Notes: generated by a model from the letters alone, not told the origin. Positions 39,714-49,213 are shown, counted from the first letter of the stretch. The stretch is 64,000 nt of DNA from Neorhizobium huautlense (GCF_030811685.1 NZ_JAUSRF010000010.1:169756-233755), one strand, 5' to 3'. A program made the numbers and translations.

Positions 39714-41111
39714 ATGTCCCCCTATCAATTTACCGATCGCTCCTCTCCCTTCGTTGCAAAAACAACCGCTTCCCGCCCCGTTTACGCGGTAACCCCGGCG
39801 GATCTGGAAGCCGGCTCGCTGCCGGCGGACGTGAGCAATTGGGCGAAGGCGGCAGGCTTCAAGGCCGAATCAGGTGCCTTCCTGCTGGTGCCGGGTCAAT
39901 CCGGCGCGCTGGCCTCGGCGCTGTTCGGTCTCGGCAACGAACCGGCCGATACACCATTCGCGACAGGCAAGCTGGCTCGTTTGCTGCCGGCAGCGGAGTG
40001 GCATATCGAATCGAGCGCGCTTGGCGCCGAAAAGCTCGCCTTCGGTTTCGGTCTCGGGACCTATTCCTTCACCCGCTACCTGAAGGACAAGCCGCAGGAT
40101 GCGAAACTCGCGCTCACCGACGGTGTCGATGCCGCCGATCTCGATCGCCAGCTTGCGGCGGTTTTCCTTGCGCGCGACCTGATCAACACGCCGACCAACG
40201 ACATGGGGCCGGAAAATCTCGAGGCAGCTTTTCGCGCGCTCGGCATGCATTACGGTGCGGAGGTTTCATCCATCGTCGGCGAAGATCTGCTCACGCAGAA
40301 TTTCCCGCTGATCCATACGGTCGGTCGTGCCAGCGCGCAGGCGCCGCGCCTTCTCGAAATGCGCTGGGGCCGCAAGGGCGCCAAAACCATTACACTGGTC
40401 GGCAAGGGCGTCTGCTTCGATACGGGTGGCCTCGATATCAAGCCGGCCGCTTCCATGCTGTTGATGAAAAAGGACATGGGAGGTGCTGCCAACGTTCTGG
40501 CGCTGGCGCTGATGATCATGGATGCCGGCCTCGATATCGATCTGCGCGTGCTGGTGCCGGCGGTCGAGAATTCCATCTCGGCAAGTGCCTTCCGACCGAG
40601 CGATATCTATCGCAGCCGCAAGGGCATTACCGTGCAGATCGACAATACCGATGCCGAAGGTCGTCTCGTTCTCGCCGATGCGCTGGCCTATGCCGACGAG
40701 GATGCGCCGGACCTGATGATCGACATGGCGACGCTGACGGGGGCTGCCCGCGTGGCGCTCGGTCCCGACCTGCCGCCCTTCTTCACCGACGACGAAGCCC
40801 TGGCCTCCGCTCTCTCCGAGGCAAGTGCGAAGGCCGACGATCCGATCTGGCGACTGCCGCTGTTCAAGGGCTATGAAAAGGATATCCGTTCGCGTGCAGC
40901 GGAAATCACCAATGCGCCGGGTGGCGGCATGGCCGGTGCGATCACGGCGGCTCTCTTCCTGAAGCGTTTTGTCTCGCAGGCCAAAAGCTGGGCGCATTTC
41001 GATATCTATGGCTGGTGCCCGGCGGAACGTCCGCATGCGCCCGTCGGCGGTGAAGCACAGGCCATTCGTGCGCTTTACGCCCACATCCGTGAAATCGCCA
41101 CAAAGGCCTGA
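39714..41111 (+). CDS. M17 leucyl aminopeptidase family protein
   Basis: A 465-residue cytosolic aminopeptidase of the PepA/PepB family. The two-metal site is formed by LVGKGVCFDTGGLDIKP, KDMGGAAN and the family signature NTDAEGRLVLADAL; a bicarbonate-site Arg is in the same segment. The N-terminal domain (about 1-150) is divergent from E. coli PepA, nearer to PepB-like rhizobial forms. It removes N-terminal residues in peptide turnover. A CtrA-like site lies immediately upstream and a terminator follows. Confidence 0.92.
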   Translation: MSPYQFTDRSSPFVAKTTASRPVYAVTPADLEAGSLPADVSNWAKAAGFKAESGAFLLVPGQSGALASALFGLGNEPADTPFATGKLARLLPAAEWHIESSALGAEKLAFGFGLGTYSFTRYLKDKPQDAKLALTDGVDAADLDRQLAAVFLARDLINTPTNDMGPENLEAAFRALGMHYGAEVSSIVGEDLLTQNFPLIHTVGRASAQAPRLLEMRWGRKGAKTITLVGKGVCFDTGGLDIKPAASMLLMKKDMGGAANVLALALMIMDAGLDIDLRVLVPAVENSISASAFRPSDIYRSRKGITVQIDNTDAEGRLVLADALAYADEDAPDLMIDMATLTGAARVALGPDLPPFFTDDEALASALSEASAKADDPIWRLPLFKGYEKDIRSRAAEITNAPGGGMAGAITAALFLKRFVSQAKSWAHFDIYGWCPAERPHAPVGGEAQAIRALYAHIREIATKA

Positions 41112-41141
41112 TTCGGAAAGAGCAGGCGATACAGCATGTGG

Positions 41142-41166
41142 ACGGGCGCGCTCTTGCGCCCGTTTT
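41142..41166 (+). terminator. Terminator after the aminopeptidase gene
   Basis: ACGGGCGC (41142-41149) pairs with GCGCCCGT (41156-41163) and is followed by TTT. Confidence 0.75.
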
Positions 41167-41207
41167 CCTCTGCGCGGAAAGTGGATGCCCTGAAGTCTGG
41201 AGTAGGC

Positions 41208-41558
41208 ATGCCTGTAGAAATGACGGCCAGTGAGGCGCTGGGCCTGTGGCAGAACGTAACGCTCGAACAGGTGCGCCGCGACGAGCCGGACCTGACGCTG
41301 CGGCAACTGTCGATCCTGCTGCATGTCTATATGGTGCCGCCGCCGCATACGGTGCGCGGCCTTGCGGCGACCCTCGGCGTCACCAAGCCGGTCATTACCC
41401 GCGCACTCGATACGATGGGCGCGATGACGCTGATAGACCGCGTGCGTGATGACAGGGATCGTCGTAATGTGGTCATCAAGCGCACGCTGGCCGGCGCGCT
41501 ATATCTGGAAAAATTCGGCGACCTCGTCATCGGTGAGGGACGCAAGCTCAATGTCTGA
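41208..41558 (+). CDS. MarR-family winged-helix protein
   Basis: A 116-residue DNA-binding protein. The winged helix-turn-helix spans LTLRQLSILLHVYMVPPPHTVRGLAATLGVTKPVITRALDTM, with the wing in LIDRVRDDRDRRNVVIKRT. It lacks the long dimerisation helices of full MarR proteins, so it is a short form. GGAGTAGGC precedes the ATG at 41208; the 72 bases ahead contain the terminator of the previous gene and cannot be coding. It is six bases upstream of an NlpC/P60 gene, which it may be co-expressed with. Confidence 0.82.
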   Translation: MPVEMTASEALGLWQNVTLEQVRRDEPDLTLRQLSILLHVYMVPPPHTVRGLAATLGVTKPVITRALDTMGAMTLIDRVRDDRDRRNVVIKRTLAGALYLEKFGDLVIGEGRKLNV

Positions 41559-41564
41559 GGCAGC

Positions 41565-42413
41565 ATGACCAATATTCTCGATCGTCGTCTCCACGCATTC
41601 CGCCCCGATCTTGCCGATCAAGCCCTGCAGGGGCAGGTCGAGGCAGACCGTTTCACCAAGGGTGAGCCGGCGCAGGTCACTGTACCGGTGGCGGCATTGC
41701 ACCCGGTGCCCGATCTTGCCCGTGGCATCGATACCGAGCTGCTGATCGGCGAAACCGTTCGGGTTTTCGAGCGCGCCGACGGCTGGGCCTGGGTTCAGGC
41801 TGATGAGGACGATTATGTCGGTTATCTGCCCGAGACGCATATCGGGCCGGTGCGCGCCCCGACCCATCGCATCATCGTTCCGCGCAGTTTTCTTTATCCC
41901 GAGCCGGAACTGCGCAAGCCGCATGTCGCGGTACTTTCCATGGGCAGTCAATTGCAAATCGTCGGTGAGGCGGAAACCCGAGGCAACCACTATCATGTGC
42001 TCGCCGATGGTACGGCGGTCATGTCGAGCCATTGCCGGCCGGTTTCTGAGGATCTCGATGATTACGTGGCTGTCGCCACCCGTTTCATCGAAACGCCCTA
42101 TCTCTGGGGTGGCCGTTCCGGCATCGGCATCGATTGTTCGGGCCTCACCCAGCTTGCCCTGATGATGGCGGGAAAGAAATTTCCGCGTGATACCGACATG
42201 CAGGCCAGGGTCGGCACCGAGATCACGCGTGAAGACCTGCGGCGGGGTGATCTGGTGTTCTGGAAAGGCCATGTCGGCATCATGGAGGATGCAGAAACGC
42301 TTTTGCATGCCAATGGCCATACGATGACGGTGGCGCGCGAAAATTTTGAAGCGGCGGTCAAACGCATCGGCTGGCTTTACGAGCAACCTACCGGTTATCG
42401 CCGCATTCTCTGA
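41565..42413 (+). CDS. NlpC/P60 cell-wall hydrolase with SH3-like domains
   Basis: A 282-residue protein with two SH3-like segments (about 35-150, for example ETVRVFERADGWAWVQADEDDYVGYL split by a turn) and a C-terminal NlpC/P60 domain. The catalytic Cys is in GIGIDCSGLTQLA and the His in GHVGIMEDAETLLHANGH. Such enzymes cut peptide stems of peptidoglycan. No signal peptide is seen, so it may recycle cell-wall peptides in the cytoplasm. It is co-directional with the aminopeptidase and the MarR-like gene. Confidence 0.9.
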   Translation: MTNILDRRLHAFRPDLADQALQGQVEADRFTKGEPAQVTVPVAALHPVPDLARGIDTELLIGETVRVFERADGWAWVQADEDDYVGYLPETHIGPVRAPTHRIIVPRSFLYPEPELRKPHVAVLSMGSQLQIVGEAETRGNHYHVLADGTAVMSSHCRPVSEDLDDYVAVATRFIETPYLWGGRSGIGIDCSGLTQLALMMAGKKFPRDTDMQARVGTEITREDLRRGDLVFWKGHVGIMEDAETLLHANGHTMTVARENFEAAVKRIGWLYEQPTGYRRIL

Positions 42414-42510
42414 CTGTCATACGGGGTAGCGATCACGCGAACGTGGCGCCAACACTCTGGCATGGATGGCCATCCATCCTTATCTGTAGGGTCGGATACG
42501 GAGACTGATC

Positions 42511-42855
42511 ATGTTTAAAGGTGCCTGGATATTGCCGCTTGTGATGGTGCTGGTTTTATTGCCAGCGCTGGCGATGGCGCAGGATCGTGCGCCTGTTTTC
42601 AAGGATCTGCCGGGTGTGGTGCCGGAAAAGAGCCGTGTCACGGTGGATAACGGTCCCGACGAAAGCCCCCGTTGCGAATCCGGCACGGCCTATATGCGCC
42701 ACCACGACAGTTTGCGCGGCGGCGCTTTCGGTCGTGGTTTCCCGACCCATGTCTATCGCTGCGAGAGCAAGGGCTTCACCTATACCGGCACCGATATGCC
42801 GCCCAACCGCCCCTGGGTGCCGGGTCTCAATCCGCAATTCTTGCCCGAAAACTGA
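42511..42855 (+). CDS. Small exported protein of unknown function
   Basis: A 114-residue protein with a clear signal peptide (MFKGAWILPLVMVLVLLPALAMA, cleavage before QDRAP). The mature part is short, has two cysteines (PRCESGTAYM and VYRCESKG) that could form a disulphide, and is rich in Pro and Gly. No known domain is recognised. The upstream TACGGAGACTGATC serves as ribosome site. Confidence 0.6.
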   Translation: MFKGAWILPLVMVLVLLPALAMAQDRAPVFKDLPGVVPEKSRVTVDNGPDESPRCESGTAYMRHHDSLRGGAFGRGFPTHVYRCESKGFTYTGTDMPPNRPWVPGLNPQFLPEN

Positions 42856-42871
42856 AGAATGAGGTCTGTCT

Positions 42872-42902
42872 GATCTGCTCCTCCCAAATGAGGAGCCGGA
42901 TC
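42872..42902 (+). repeat. Hairpin with CCTCCC loop downstream of the exported-protein gene
   Basis: GCTCCTC (42877-42883) pairs with GAGGAGC (42890-42896), extended by GATC/GATC after an internal bulge. No T-run follows. The loop side exposes an anti-Shine-Dalgarno CTCCTCCC. Confidence 0.45.
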
Positions 42903-43099
42903 GGTCGGGAATCGCGCAATAATGCCGTCATAAACGGAACATAAGCCGTAGATGCCGAGCTTGAAGTGCGTTCGTTGAAGTCTGTCGAAAGTATCGGAAA
43001 ATCGATTGAAAAGATCAGAGAGGCGCCGTCGGATCGGTGTTGACCGGTCCCGCGTCATATCGGCCAAGTGGCCGATAACTCTCTGATTTTCAATGGGAA

Positions 43100-43186
43100 T
43101 GGTGCCCAGAAGAGGACTCGAACCTCCACATCCTTTCGGATACCAGCACCTGAAGCTGGCGCGTCTACCAATTCCGCCATCTGGGC
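43100..43186 (-). tRNA. tRNA-Leu (anticodon CAG)
   Basis: Read on minus: acceptor GCCCAGA (from 43186) pairs with TCTGGGC, then A and encoded CCA. Anticodon stem CCAGC/GCTGG encloses TTCAGGT, anticodon CAG. The D-arm GGTAGACGC, a long variable arm and TTCGAGT T-loop fit a leucine tRNA. Length with CCA is 87 bases. Confidence 0.97.
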
Positions 43187-43275
43187 GACGAGGAGCGATG
43201 TACGGGGGCAGGCGGGGGAAGTCAACAGGGTTTTTGAAGTTTCTGTGTCAGTTGCGAATTTTTTTGTGCGACGCA

Positions 43276-43632
43276 TCAGGAGGGGGCGTTATCGGGTCGT
43301 TTTTCTTCAAGGTTTTCCACATTCGAAGCACGATCCGTATGACCGAGGTCGCGTTCCGGCCAGATCCGGTCCCGCAACCGCTGCTTCAGTTCCTTCGGTC
43401 CGGGAAAGCCGCCATCGCGTTTGCGCTCCCATATCAGGTCGTCGTTGCAGCGGATTTCGAAATGACCACCGGTGCCGGGAACGAGCGCCACTTCTCCGAT
43501 ATCCTGCCCAAAGGTCTGCAGCAGTTCCTGCGCCATCCATGCGGCACGCAGAAGCCAGTTGCACTGGGTGCAATAAAGAATGGTGATGCGTGGGCGGGTG
43601 GTTTGAGCCGGGACGGTGGTCGAATCGGTCAT
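43276..43632 (-). CDS. SelT/SelW/SelH-like (Rdx family) protein
   Basis: A 118-residue thioredoxin-like protein. The CxxC redox motif is in ILYCTQCNWLLRAAW, followed by the Rdx core (VALVPGTGGHFEIRCNDDLIWERKRDGGFPGPKELKQRLRD, given here in parts: VPGTGGHFEI and DGGFPGPKEL). Both cysteines are Cys, with no selenocysteine. Redox partner unknown; cytoplasmic. It lies between tRNA-Leu and xseA on the same strand, 26 bases downstream of xseA, and may share its transcript. Confidence 0.88.
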   Translation of the reverse strand: MTDSTTVPAQTTRPRITILYCTQCNWLLRAAWMAQELLQTFGQDIGEVALVPGTGGHFEIRCNDDLIWERKRDGGFPGPKELKQRLRDRIWPERDLGHTDRASNVENLEEKRPDNAPS

Positions 43633-43658
43633 GTCAAAAATCCTTGGCCCTCAGATGT

Positions 43659-45272
43659 TCAGAACAGATTGCCCTGCTTGGGCGGCTCTAAGGGTTTTTC
43701 ATCCGCTGCCGCAGGCTTGGGCGCGGATCGCTTCTTTTGCGGTGAACCACCCGTATCCGGTGGCCCGCCTTCACCGGTGACGGCGGCAATGCGGCCATCG
43801 GCAAATTCCACCGAGATCGCCTGGCCGGACGTTATGCCGGCGGCGCGCGTCAGCGGCTGGTCGTCTTCGCCGCGGATCACCGCGTAACCACGCTTCAGCA
43901 CGTTCTTGTAGGAAAGCGATTGCAGCACCCGGTCCTGTGCGGAAATCGCTGAATGACGACGGACCATCGCGTGGGTCACGGCAGAGTCTGCCCGATGCGA
44001 AAGTGTCAGCACCCGCTGGCCTTCGCGCTGCAGCTGACCGCGCAGCTGGGCGGGAAGTGCTGCAAGCGATGCGGATGCCCGCTGGATGCGGCCATGCTCC
44101 TTGAGCAGGCGTCGTTCCAGCGTGTTGTCGGTGCGAAGAATCTGTTCGGCAATGTGCCGGCGCTGCGTGGCGATCCGGTTGGTCAGGATGTCGAGGCGCA
44201 GGCCCGCACTTGCCTGTTCGAATGTGCGGCGCTTGGCAATCGCCGTGCGCTCCAATCCGCGACCAAGCCCGCTTGCCGCCTCATCGAACCGGCGGCGCGG
44301 CAGGGCCAGCAACTGGTCGATCGAAGGCAGGGCGCGCATCAGCGAGCGCAGGAACTGGCGGCGATTGTCCATCTGGCGCGAGGCACTGCCGCGCAGGCGC
44401 GCGCCGAGCCCGGCGAGCTGCGCCTCCATGTCGGCCTTGACGGGCACGGCCATTTCGGCGGCACCCGTTGGTGTCGGTGCGCGAATATCGGCGGCGTAAT
44501 CGATCAGCGTCCAGTCGGTTTCGTGGCCGACAGCCGAAATCAGCGGGATTCGGCTTTCAGCGGCGGCCCGCACCACCGCCTCGTCGTTGAAACTCCACAG
44601 GTCTTCCAGGCTGCCGCCGCCGCGTGCAACGATCAGCACGTCCGGCCGGCGCATCGGGCCATGCGGATCGATCGCGTTGAAGCCGCGAATGGCGTTGGCC
44701 ACCTCATCGCCCGATCCTTCGCCTTGCACCTTTACCGGCCAGACGATCACGTGGACGGGAAACCGATCGGTGATGCGGTGCAGGATGTCGCGGATGACGG
44801 CGCCGGTCGGCGAGGTCACCACGCCTATCACCTGCGGCATGAAGGGCAGGGGGCGTTTTCGCGCCTGGTCGAACAGGCCTTCGGCACCGAGCTTGCGCTT
44901 GCGTTCTTCCAGAAGCGCCATCAGCGCACCGGCGCCGGCCGGTTCCATTGCCTCGATGACGATCTGGTATTTGGAGGAACCGGGAAAAGTGGTGATCTTG
45001 CCGGTGGCGATCACTTCCATGCCCTCTTCGGGCCGAAACTTGATGCGCGAGAACGAACCCTTCCAGATCACCGCATCGATACGGGCGCGGTCGTCCTTCA
45101 GCGAAAAATAGGCATGGCCGGAGGAATGCGGGCCGCGATAACCGGAAATCTCTCCGCGCACGCGCACGTGATCGAAAGCGTTCTCCACCGTCCGCTTGAT
45201 CGAGCCGGACAGTTCGGAAACCGAAAACTCGGTGAGATTGGAAGGCGAATCGGTGCCGGACATTCTGTTCAT
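43659..45272 (-). CDS. xseA: Exodeoxyribonuclease VII large subunit
   Basis: A 537-residue subunit of the single-strand DNA exonuclease. An N-terminal OB-fold ([31 protein letters not shown], in pieces [12 protein letters not shown] and VRGEISGY) precedes the catalytic core with [35 protein letters not shown] and [18 protein letters not shown]; a long coiled region (about 280-440) follows. The C-terminal tail (about 470-537) is Pro/Lys-rich. The small subunit gene xseB is not in the window. An ATG at 45263 is an alternative start. Confidence 0.95.
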   Translation of the reverse strand: MNRMSGTDSPSNLTEFSVSELSGSIKRTVENAFDHVRVRGEISGYRGPHSSGHAYFSLKDDRARIDAVIWKGSFSRIKFRPEEGMEVIATGKITTFPGSSKYQIVIEAMEPAGAGALMALLEERKRKLGAEGLFDQARKRPLPFMPQVIGVVTSPTGAVIRDILHRITDRFPVHVIVWPVKVQGEGSGDEVANAIRGFNAIDPHGPMRRPDVLIVARGGGSLEDLWSFNDEAVVRAAAESRIPLISAVGHETDWTLIDYAADIRAPTPTGAAEMAVPVKADMEAQLAGLGARLRGSASRQMDNRRQFLRSLMRALPSIDQLLALPRRRFDEAASGLGRGLERTAIAKRRTFEQASAGLRLDILTNRIATQRRHIAEQILRTDNTLERRLLKEHGRIQRASASLAALPAQLRGQLQREGQRVLTLSHRADSAVTHAMVRRHSAISAQDRVLQSLSYKNVLKRGYAVIRGEDDQPLTRAAGITSGQAISVEFADGRIAAVTGEGGPPDTGGSPQKKRSAPKPAAADEKPLEPPKQGNLF

Positions 45273-45520
45273 CTGGCGAAATTAGTGGGTTTTTAGCGCA
45301 AATCAAATCACCGGGCTTCGGCCGGGCGCATGGTAGGTCAAATGCCGATGACCAAGTCTTATGCCCTTTGAAGGCGACTGCGTAGAAATTGAAACGAGCC
45401 GTTCAGCAATGATTAAACCTAGTTTCAATCGATGAGAAGTCGGACATTGTCTCGGTAATCTTTCTTAGCAAGTTCGTCCTACGCTTGCGGGCATAAAAAG
45501 AAAGTAACAGGAGAAAACCA

Positions 45521-45748
45521 GTGCTGTTCCTGACCGCTGTAAGCTTGGGCCTCTGTGCAGCCATGCTGCGTTCGGCCTTCTCCATGGCACTCGTTGCCGT
45601 CCTGATTGTTGCCGCTTTCGGCGCGGCGGCACTGACGGGCCCGGTGTCCTTCATCGATCTCGCCATTGTACTCGGTGGTTACAATATCGGCATATTCGGG
45701 CTGGTGGCCGGCATGCTGGTGTTTTCCCGCCGCAGCATCGAGGCCTGA
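45521..45748 (+). CDS. Small two-span membrane protein
   Basis: A 75-residue, very hydrophobic protein with two spans (LRSAFSMALVAVLIVAAFGAAAL and LAIVLGGYNIGIFGLVAGMLVF) and a short basic end (SRRSIEA). The GTG start at 45521 has ACAGGAG seven bases upstream, an excellent spacing. No family is recognised. It lies alone between xseA (divergent) and a bidirectional terminator. Confidence 0.6.
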   Translation: MLFLTAVSLGLCAAMLRSAFSMALVAVLIVAAFGAAALTGPVSFIDLAIVLGGYNIGIFGLVAGMLVFSRRSIEA

Positions 45749-45788
45749 TCGCCGCGTAAAGGCGGCCTCACACGTTTCAAGAATGCGC

Positions 45789-45824
45789 AAAGACCCGGAA
45801 ACCTCTATCGGCTTCCGGGTCTTT
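45789..45824. terminator. Bidirectional terminator
   Basis: AAAGACCCGGAA (45789-45800) and TTCCGGGTCTTT (45813-45824) are perfect reverse complements, between the small membrane protein (plus) and the GT-C-like protein (minus). Confidence 0.85.
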
Positions 45825-45835
45825 GTGTTTGCAGA

Positions 45836-47674
45836 TCACTGGCCGGTGAAGCGGAAGAACCTGAAGCCGTCGGGTTCGGGCGATGGCAAAGGTTCGAGAT
45901 AGGCGGGGATATTGCCTGCAGCAATCGCCGCATAAAGCCCGTCCGGTTTCATATCGATCAGGTTCTTCGTCTGCGGATCGGTTTGGCAGAAGGCAAGAAT
46001 GGAAACGCCGGCGCCACGGAAAAACGCTTCCGCCTCGGCAGGCGTGGCAAGGCCGATATGCAGTTCCGTCAGCATGCCGCCCTGATTGCGGTGATAAGGC
46101 GCCGATATGGCCCGGTGATGGGTGAAGCGCAGGATCTCCGCGCCGCTATTGGACGGTGAAACGACAAGGCCTGGCGGTTGTGCGGCCAGCGTCTGCCATT
46201 CGTCCGGCTTGCCGCATTCTCCCGCCTCCGTGCCCGGAGCGCCGGCGCTTGAAATGGCCGTCAGGTTGAACGAATTGCGCACGCCCTCCTGCGCTACCAT
46301 GCCGGCGACACCCCAGACCACCGGCACCGAAGCCAGAACGCCGACAATATAGGCCAGGCCCACATTCATGTTTTCCGGCTCCTTGCCGGCATGGCGCCGC
46401 AGACCGGTAATCATCACCGCAAGCGGAAGAATGCTGAGTGCGTTGGAAAAGAATGAAGAGCGAAGCTGGATCAGTGCCACGCCCCACGCCGTTCCGATCA
46501 GGCCGAGCATGATCAGGTGAAATTCGGTGCGTTCGCCGCGCATGATCTCGAAGCCACACACGGCAATCGCCAGCAATCCGACGGCATAAAATACGCCGAC
46601 CATATAGGGGTCCTGGCGTATCTCCGCGAGAATGGACTGCGCTTCCCCGACATGGTTGAGCCATAGCTTGACCAGCATCGGATCGAGATTGGCAAGCGGG
46701 CTGCCGAGGCATTCCGGTGCAATGAGCTTTGTCGCGACCAGAACCACCACGCCGAGCATAAGCATGGCGCCGATGCGCATGCCGCGACCGGCGCTGGCCG
46801 GCAGAAGCGTGCAGAGAAACAGGCCGGTGCCGCCAAGCGCCGTCGGCGCCTGGAAACCGATCGACAGGTTATCGCAGGTCACTGTGGAATAAAGCGCTGC
46901 AGGCGTGGTGGCGAAGAAGGCAAGGGTCACGGAAACGGCAAGCGACAGGCCGAAAGCCTGCGCCGCCCGGCGAAATGCATGGCCGTGCCACACCCATTGC
47001 AGCGTCACGCACAGGCAGGCAATGGCCACCATCGGCACGGTTTCGGCACCGATAGCGATGGCAAGAGCCGCAGCAACGCCGGCAAACACATAGCTGCGTG
47101 CCCGGTATAGCGGATCGACCAGCATGGCGGCCATCGTCATGATCAGCACCATCTGCACATTGTGATGGTCGATGGAGCCGGGGTGGAAGCGAATGGATGT
47201 GTAGACAAAAATTGCGGCAAGCCCGAGCGCGATATGGATGGTGGCACCGTCACCGATGCGGCGCGCGGCGATGCCGGTCGCGGTCAGGAACAGCACAGCC
47301 ATGAAGACCGGCCAGATCGCCAATGCGATCATCTCGGCCTGCTGGTTTTCCACGAACAGGGAAAAGAAACGGATCATTGCGCCGATCGGCAGGTCGACGA
47401 AACGCGACCAGTGCATCAGCGTGCCGCCATCCAGCCCCAGCCGGTATTGATGCGTATCGAACCATGCCTGGCCGCCCAGCCAGTCGCGCACCACGACAAG
47501 CCGCATGATGTCGTCATTGTCTGCGCCGACGTAATCGGTGGCATTCGGCAGGCTCGACGCCAGAATGGCAATGGCGGTGACGAGGCAATAGAGGAAGAGG
47601 ATGTGCAGCAGTTTCCTGGGCGCCGGTTGGCTTTGAAACTCGCCGCCGCTTTTACCTGCCATTGAAGTCGTCAT
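45836..47674 (-). CDS. Polytopic membrane protein, GT-C glycosyltransferase-like
   Basis: A 612-residue inner-membrane protein with roughly ten to twelve spans in the first 430 residues and a soluble C-terminal domain (about 440-612). The first extracytoplasmic loop carries an acidic motif, DYVGADNDDIMRLVVVRDWL, then WFDTHQYRLG and MHWSRFVDLPI, and a later SIDHHNVQMV; such loops bearing acidic residues fit GT-C enzymes of the STT3/Gtr type that use polyprenyl-linked sugars. The exact family is not recognised. It is divergent from a GT2 and a GtrA gene, which supports a role in transferring a lipid-linked sugar on the periplasmic side. Confidence 0.65.
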   Translation of the reverse strand: MTTSMAGKSGGEFQSQPAPRKLLHILFLYCLVTAIAILASSLPNATDYVGADNDDIMRLVVVRDWLGGQAWFDTHQYRLGLDGGTLMHWSRFVDLPIGAMIRFFSLFVENQQAEMIALAIWPVFMAVLFLTATGIAARRIGDGATIHIALGLAAIFVYTSIRFHPGSIDHHNVQMVLIMTMAAMLVDPLYRARSYVFAGVAAALAIAIGAETVPMVAIACLCVTLQWVWHGHAFRRAAQAFGLSLAVSVTLAFFATTPAALYSTVTCDNLSIGFQAPTALGGTGLFLCTLLPASAGRGMRIGAMLMLGVVVLVATKLIAPECLGSPLANLDPMLVKLWLNHVGEAQSILAEIRQDPYMVGVFYAVGLLAIAVCGFEIMRGERTEFHLIMLGLIGTAWGVALIQLRSSFFSNALSILPLAVMITGLRRHAGKEPENMNVGLAYIVGVLASVPVVWGVAGMVAQEGVRNSFNLTAISSAGAPGTEAGECGKPDEWQTLAAQPPGLVVSPSNSGAEILRFTHHRAISAPYHRNQGGMLTELHIGLATPAEAEAFFRGAGVSILAFCQTDPQTKNLIDMKPDGLYAAIAAGNIPAYLEPLPSPEPDGFRFFRFTGQ

Positions 47675-47790
47675 GGTCGTCCCGCATGTTTTTCACTTGG
47701 CGAAACCTAGATTTAACCTTCTCAAGAAATAGTAAAATCTTCGCAGTCGGAGCGTCTTTCCGATGATTTACCGAGTATCGAGTGGAAATC

Positions 47791-48828
47791 ATGGACGAAG
47801 CCATCAGCAGTGACCTAGAGATCGCTGTCCTCTTGCCGTGCTACAATGAAGCAACCACGATCGCATCGGTCGTCCGCGGTTTCCGCGAGACGCTGCCGAC
47901 GGCGAGGATCTACGTCTACGACAACAATTCCACCGATGGTACGGCCCTGCAGGCCATGCTGGCCGGCGCCCATGTCATGCGCGAGCGTCGCCAGGGCAAG
48001 GGTTATGTCGTGCGCCGCATGTTCGCCGACATCGAGGCCGATATCTACATCATGGCCGATGGTGACGGCACCTATGCGCCATCCGATGCCGAAGAGCTGA
48101 TCCGCACCATGCTGACCGAACGCGCCGACATGGTGGTCGGCACGCGCCGCGGCGTGCATGACGATGCCGGTCGCCAGGGCCATGCCGCCGGCAACCGCCT
48201 GTTCAATATTCTCTACCGTTCGATGTTCGGTCGCGATTTCACCGATATCTTTTCCGGTTACCGCGTTTTCTCGCGCCGTTTCGTGAAAAGTTTCCCGGCC
48301 GTCTCCGGCGGGTTCGAGATCGAGACGGAAATGTCCGTCCATGCTTCGCGCCTGAAACTGCCGGTCACCGAACTGGAGCTGGATTACGGCCGCCGCCCGG
48401 AAGGGTCGCATTCGAAACTCTCCACCTATCGCGATGGCGCAAAGATCCTCTGGATGTTTGCCATGCTGATGAAGGAAACCCGGCCCTTTGCCTTTTTCGG
48501 TCTCATCGGCGCCGCCATCCTTGGCCTCAGCCTCGGTTCCATGGCGCCGGTTCTGGCCGAATATTTCGAAACGGGTCTCGTCACCCGCATGCCCACATGG
48601 ATGCTCTCCATGTCGCTGCTGATGGTGTCGTTTCTGGTGTTTACGGTCGGCCTGATCCTCGATTCCGTCTCGCGCGGTCGTGCCGAACAGCTGCGCATCC
48701 ACTATATGGGCCTCCATGCCCGCCCGCCGCGTTTCTATCGCGATGCGCCTTCCTTCGTGAAAGTGCCGGATGAGGCGGTCAAGCCGGAACCGAAGCGGCG
48801 CGGCCGCTCGGGTGCTTCGGCGGCATGA
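47791..48828 (+). CDS. GT2 polyprenyl-phosphate glycosyltransferase (DPM1/GtrB-like)
   Basis: A 345-residue protein with a cytosolic GT-A domain and two C-terminal membrane helices (about 230-300). The nucleotide-sugar fold starts IAVLLPCYNEATTIASVV, with YVYDNNSTDGT, the metal-binding DGDGTYAPSDAEELI and IFSGYRVFSRRFVKSFP. Such enzymes transfer a sugar from a nucleotide donor to polyprenyl phosphate. The ATG at 47791 is preferred over a GTG at 47782 because GTGGA lies six bases before it. Its stop overlaps the GtrA-like start by four bases. Confidence 0.88.
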   Translation: MDEAISSDLEIAVLLPCYNEATTIASVVRGFRETLPTARIYVYDNNSTDGTALQAMLAGAHVMRERRQGKGYVVRRMFADIEADIYIMADGDGTYAPSDAEELIRTMLTERADMVVGTRRGVHDDAGRQGHAAGNRLFNILYRSMFGRDFTDIFSGYRVFSRRFVKSFPAVSGGFEIETEMSVHASRLKLPVTELELDYGRRPEGSHSKLSTYRDGAKILWMFAMLMKETRPFAFFGLIGAAILGLSLGSMAPVLAEYFETGLVTRMPTWMLSMSLLMVSFLVFTVGLILDSVSRGRAEQLRIHYMGLHARPPRFYRDAPSFVKVPDEAVKPEPKRRGRSGASAA

Positions 48829-49205
48829 AGCGTTTCCTGCGTTTCATGGTAGTTGGCGGCATCGGATTTGTTGTCGATGCCGGCGTCACTCTCGGCCTTC
48901 TGGCAACGGGTCTTTTCGGCCCGTTTTCGGCGCGCGCCATTGCCATCGCGCTGGCGCTGTTGTGCACCTGGTTTTGCAATCGCAATTTTACCTTCGGCAA
49001 ATCCGGCCATCATGTGGTGCGTGAAGGCGTGCTTTACGGTTCGGTCGGCATCACCTCGGCGCTGCTCAACTACGCCATCTATTCGGGCCTGCTTCTGAGC
49101 ATGCCGATGCTGCGGCCGATCCTTGCGCTCATTCTCGCCTCGGCTTCCGCCACGCTCTACAGTTATTTTGGTTACGCCCGGTTTGTCTTCCGTCGCCGCC
49201 ATTAG
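48825..49205 (+). CDS. GtrA-family membrane protein (putative lipid-linked sugar flippase)
   Basis: A 126-residue protein with four membrane spans and the GtrA pattern: RFMVVGGIGFVVDAGVTLGLL at the N terminus, WFCNRNFTFGK in the middle and SYFGYARFVF (as TLYSYFGYARFVFRRR) at the end. GtrA proteins are proposed to flip polyprenyl-phosphate sugars across the inner membrane. It is translationally coupled to the GT2 gene by ATGA. Confidence 0.88.
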   Translation: MKRFLRFMVVGGIGFVVDAGVTLGLLATGLFGPFSARAIAIALALLCTWFCNRNFTFGKSGHHVVREGVLYGSVGITSALLNYAIYSGLLLSMPMLRPILALILASASATLYSYFGYARFVFRRRH

Positions 49206-49213
49206 GCGACGGT

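Noticed and set aside
43068..43280. Open frames across tRNA-Leu
   Set aside because: They translate the tRNA gene and its flanks; the RNA structure explains the sequence.
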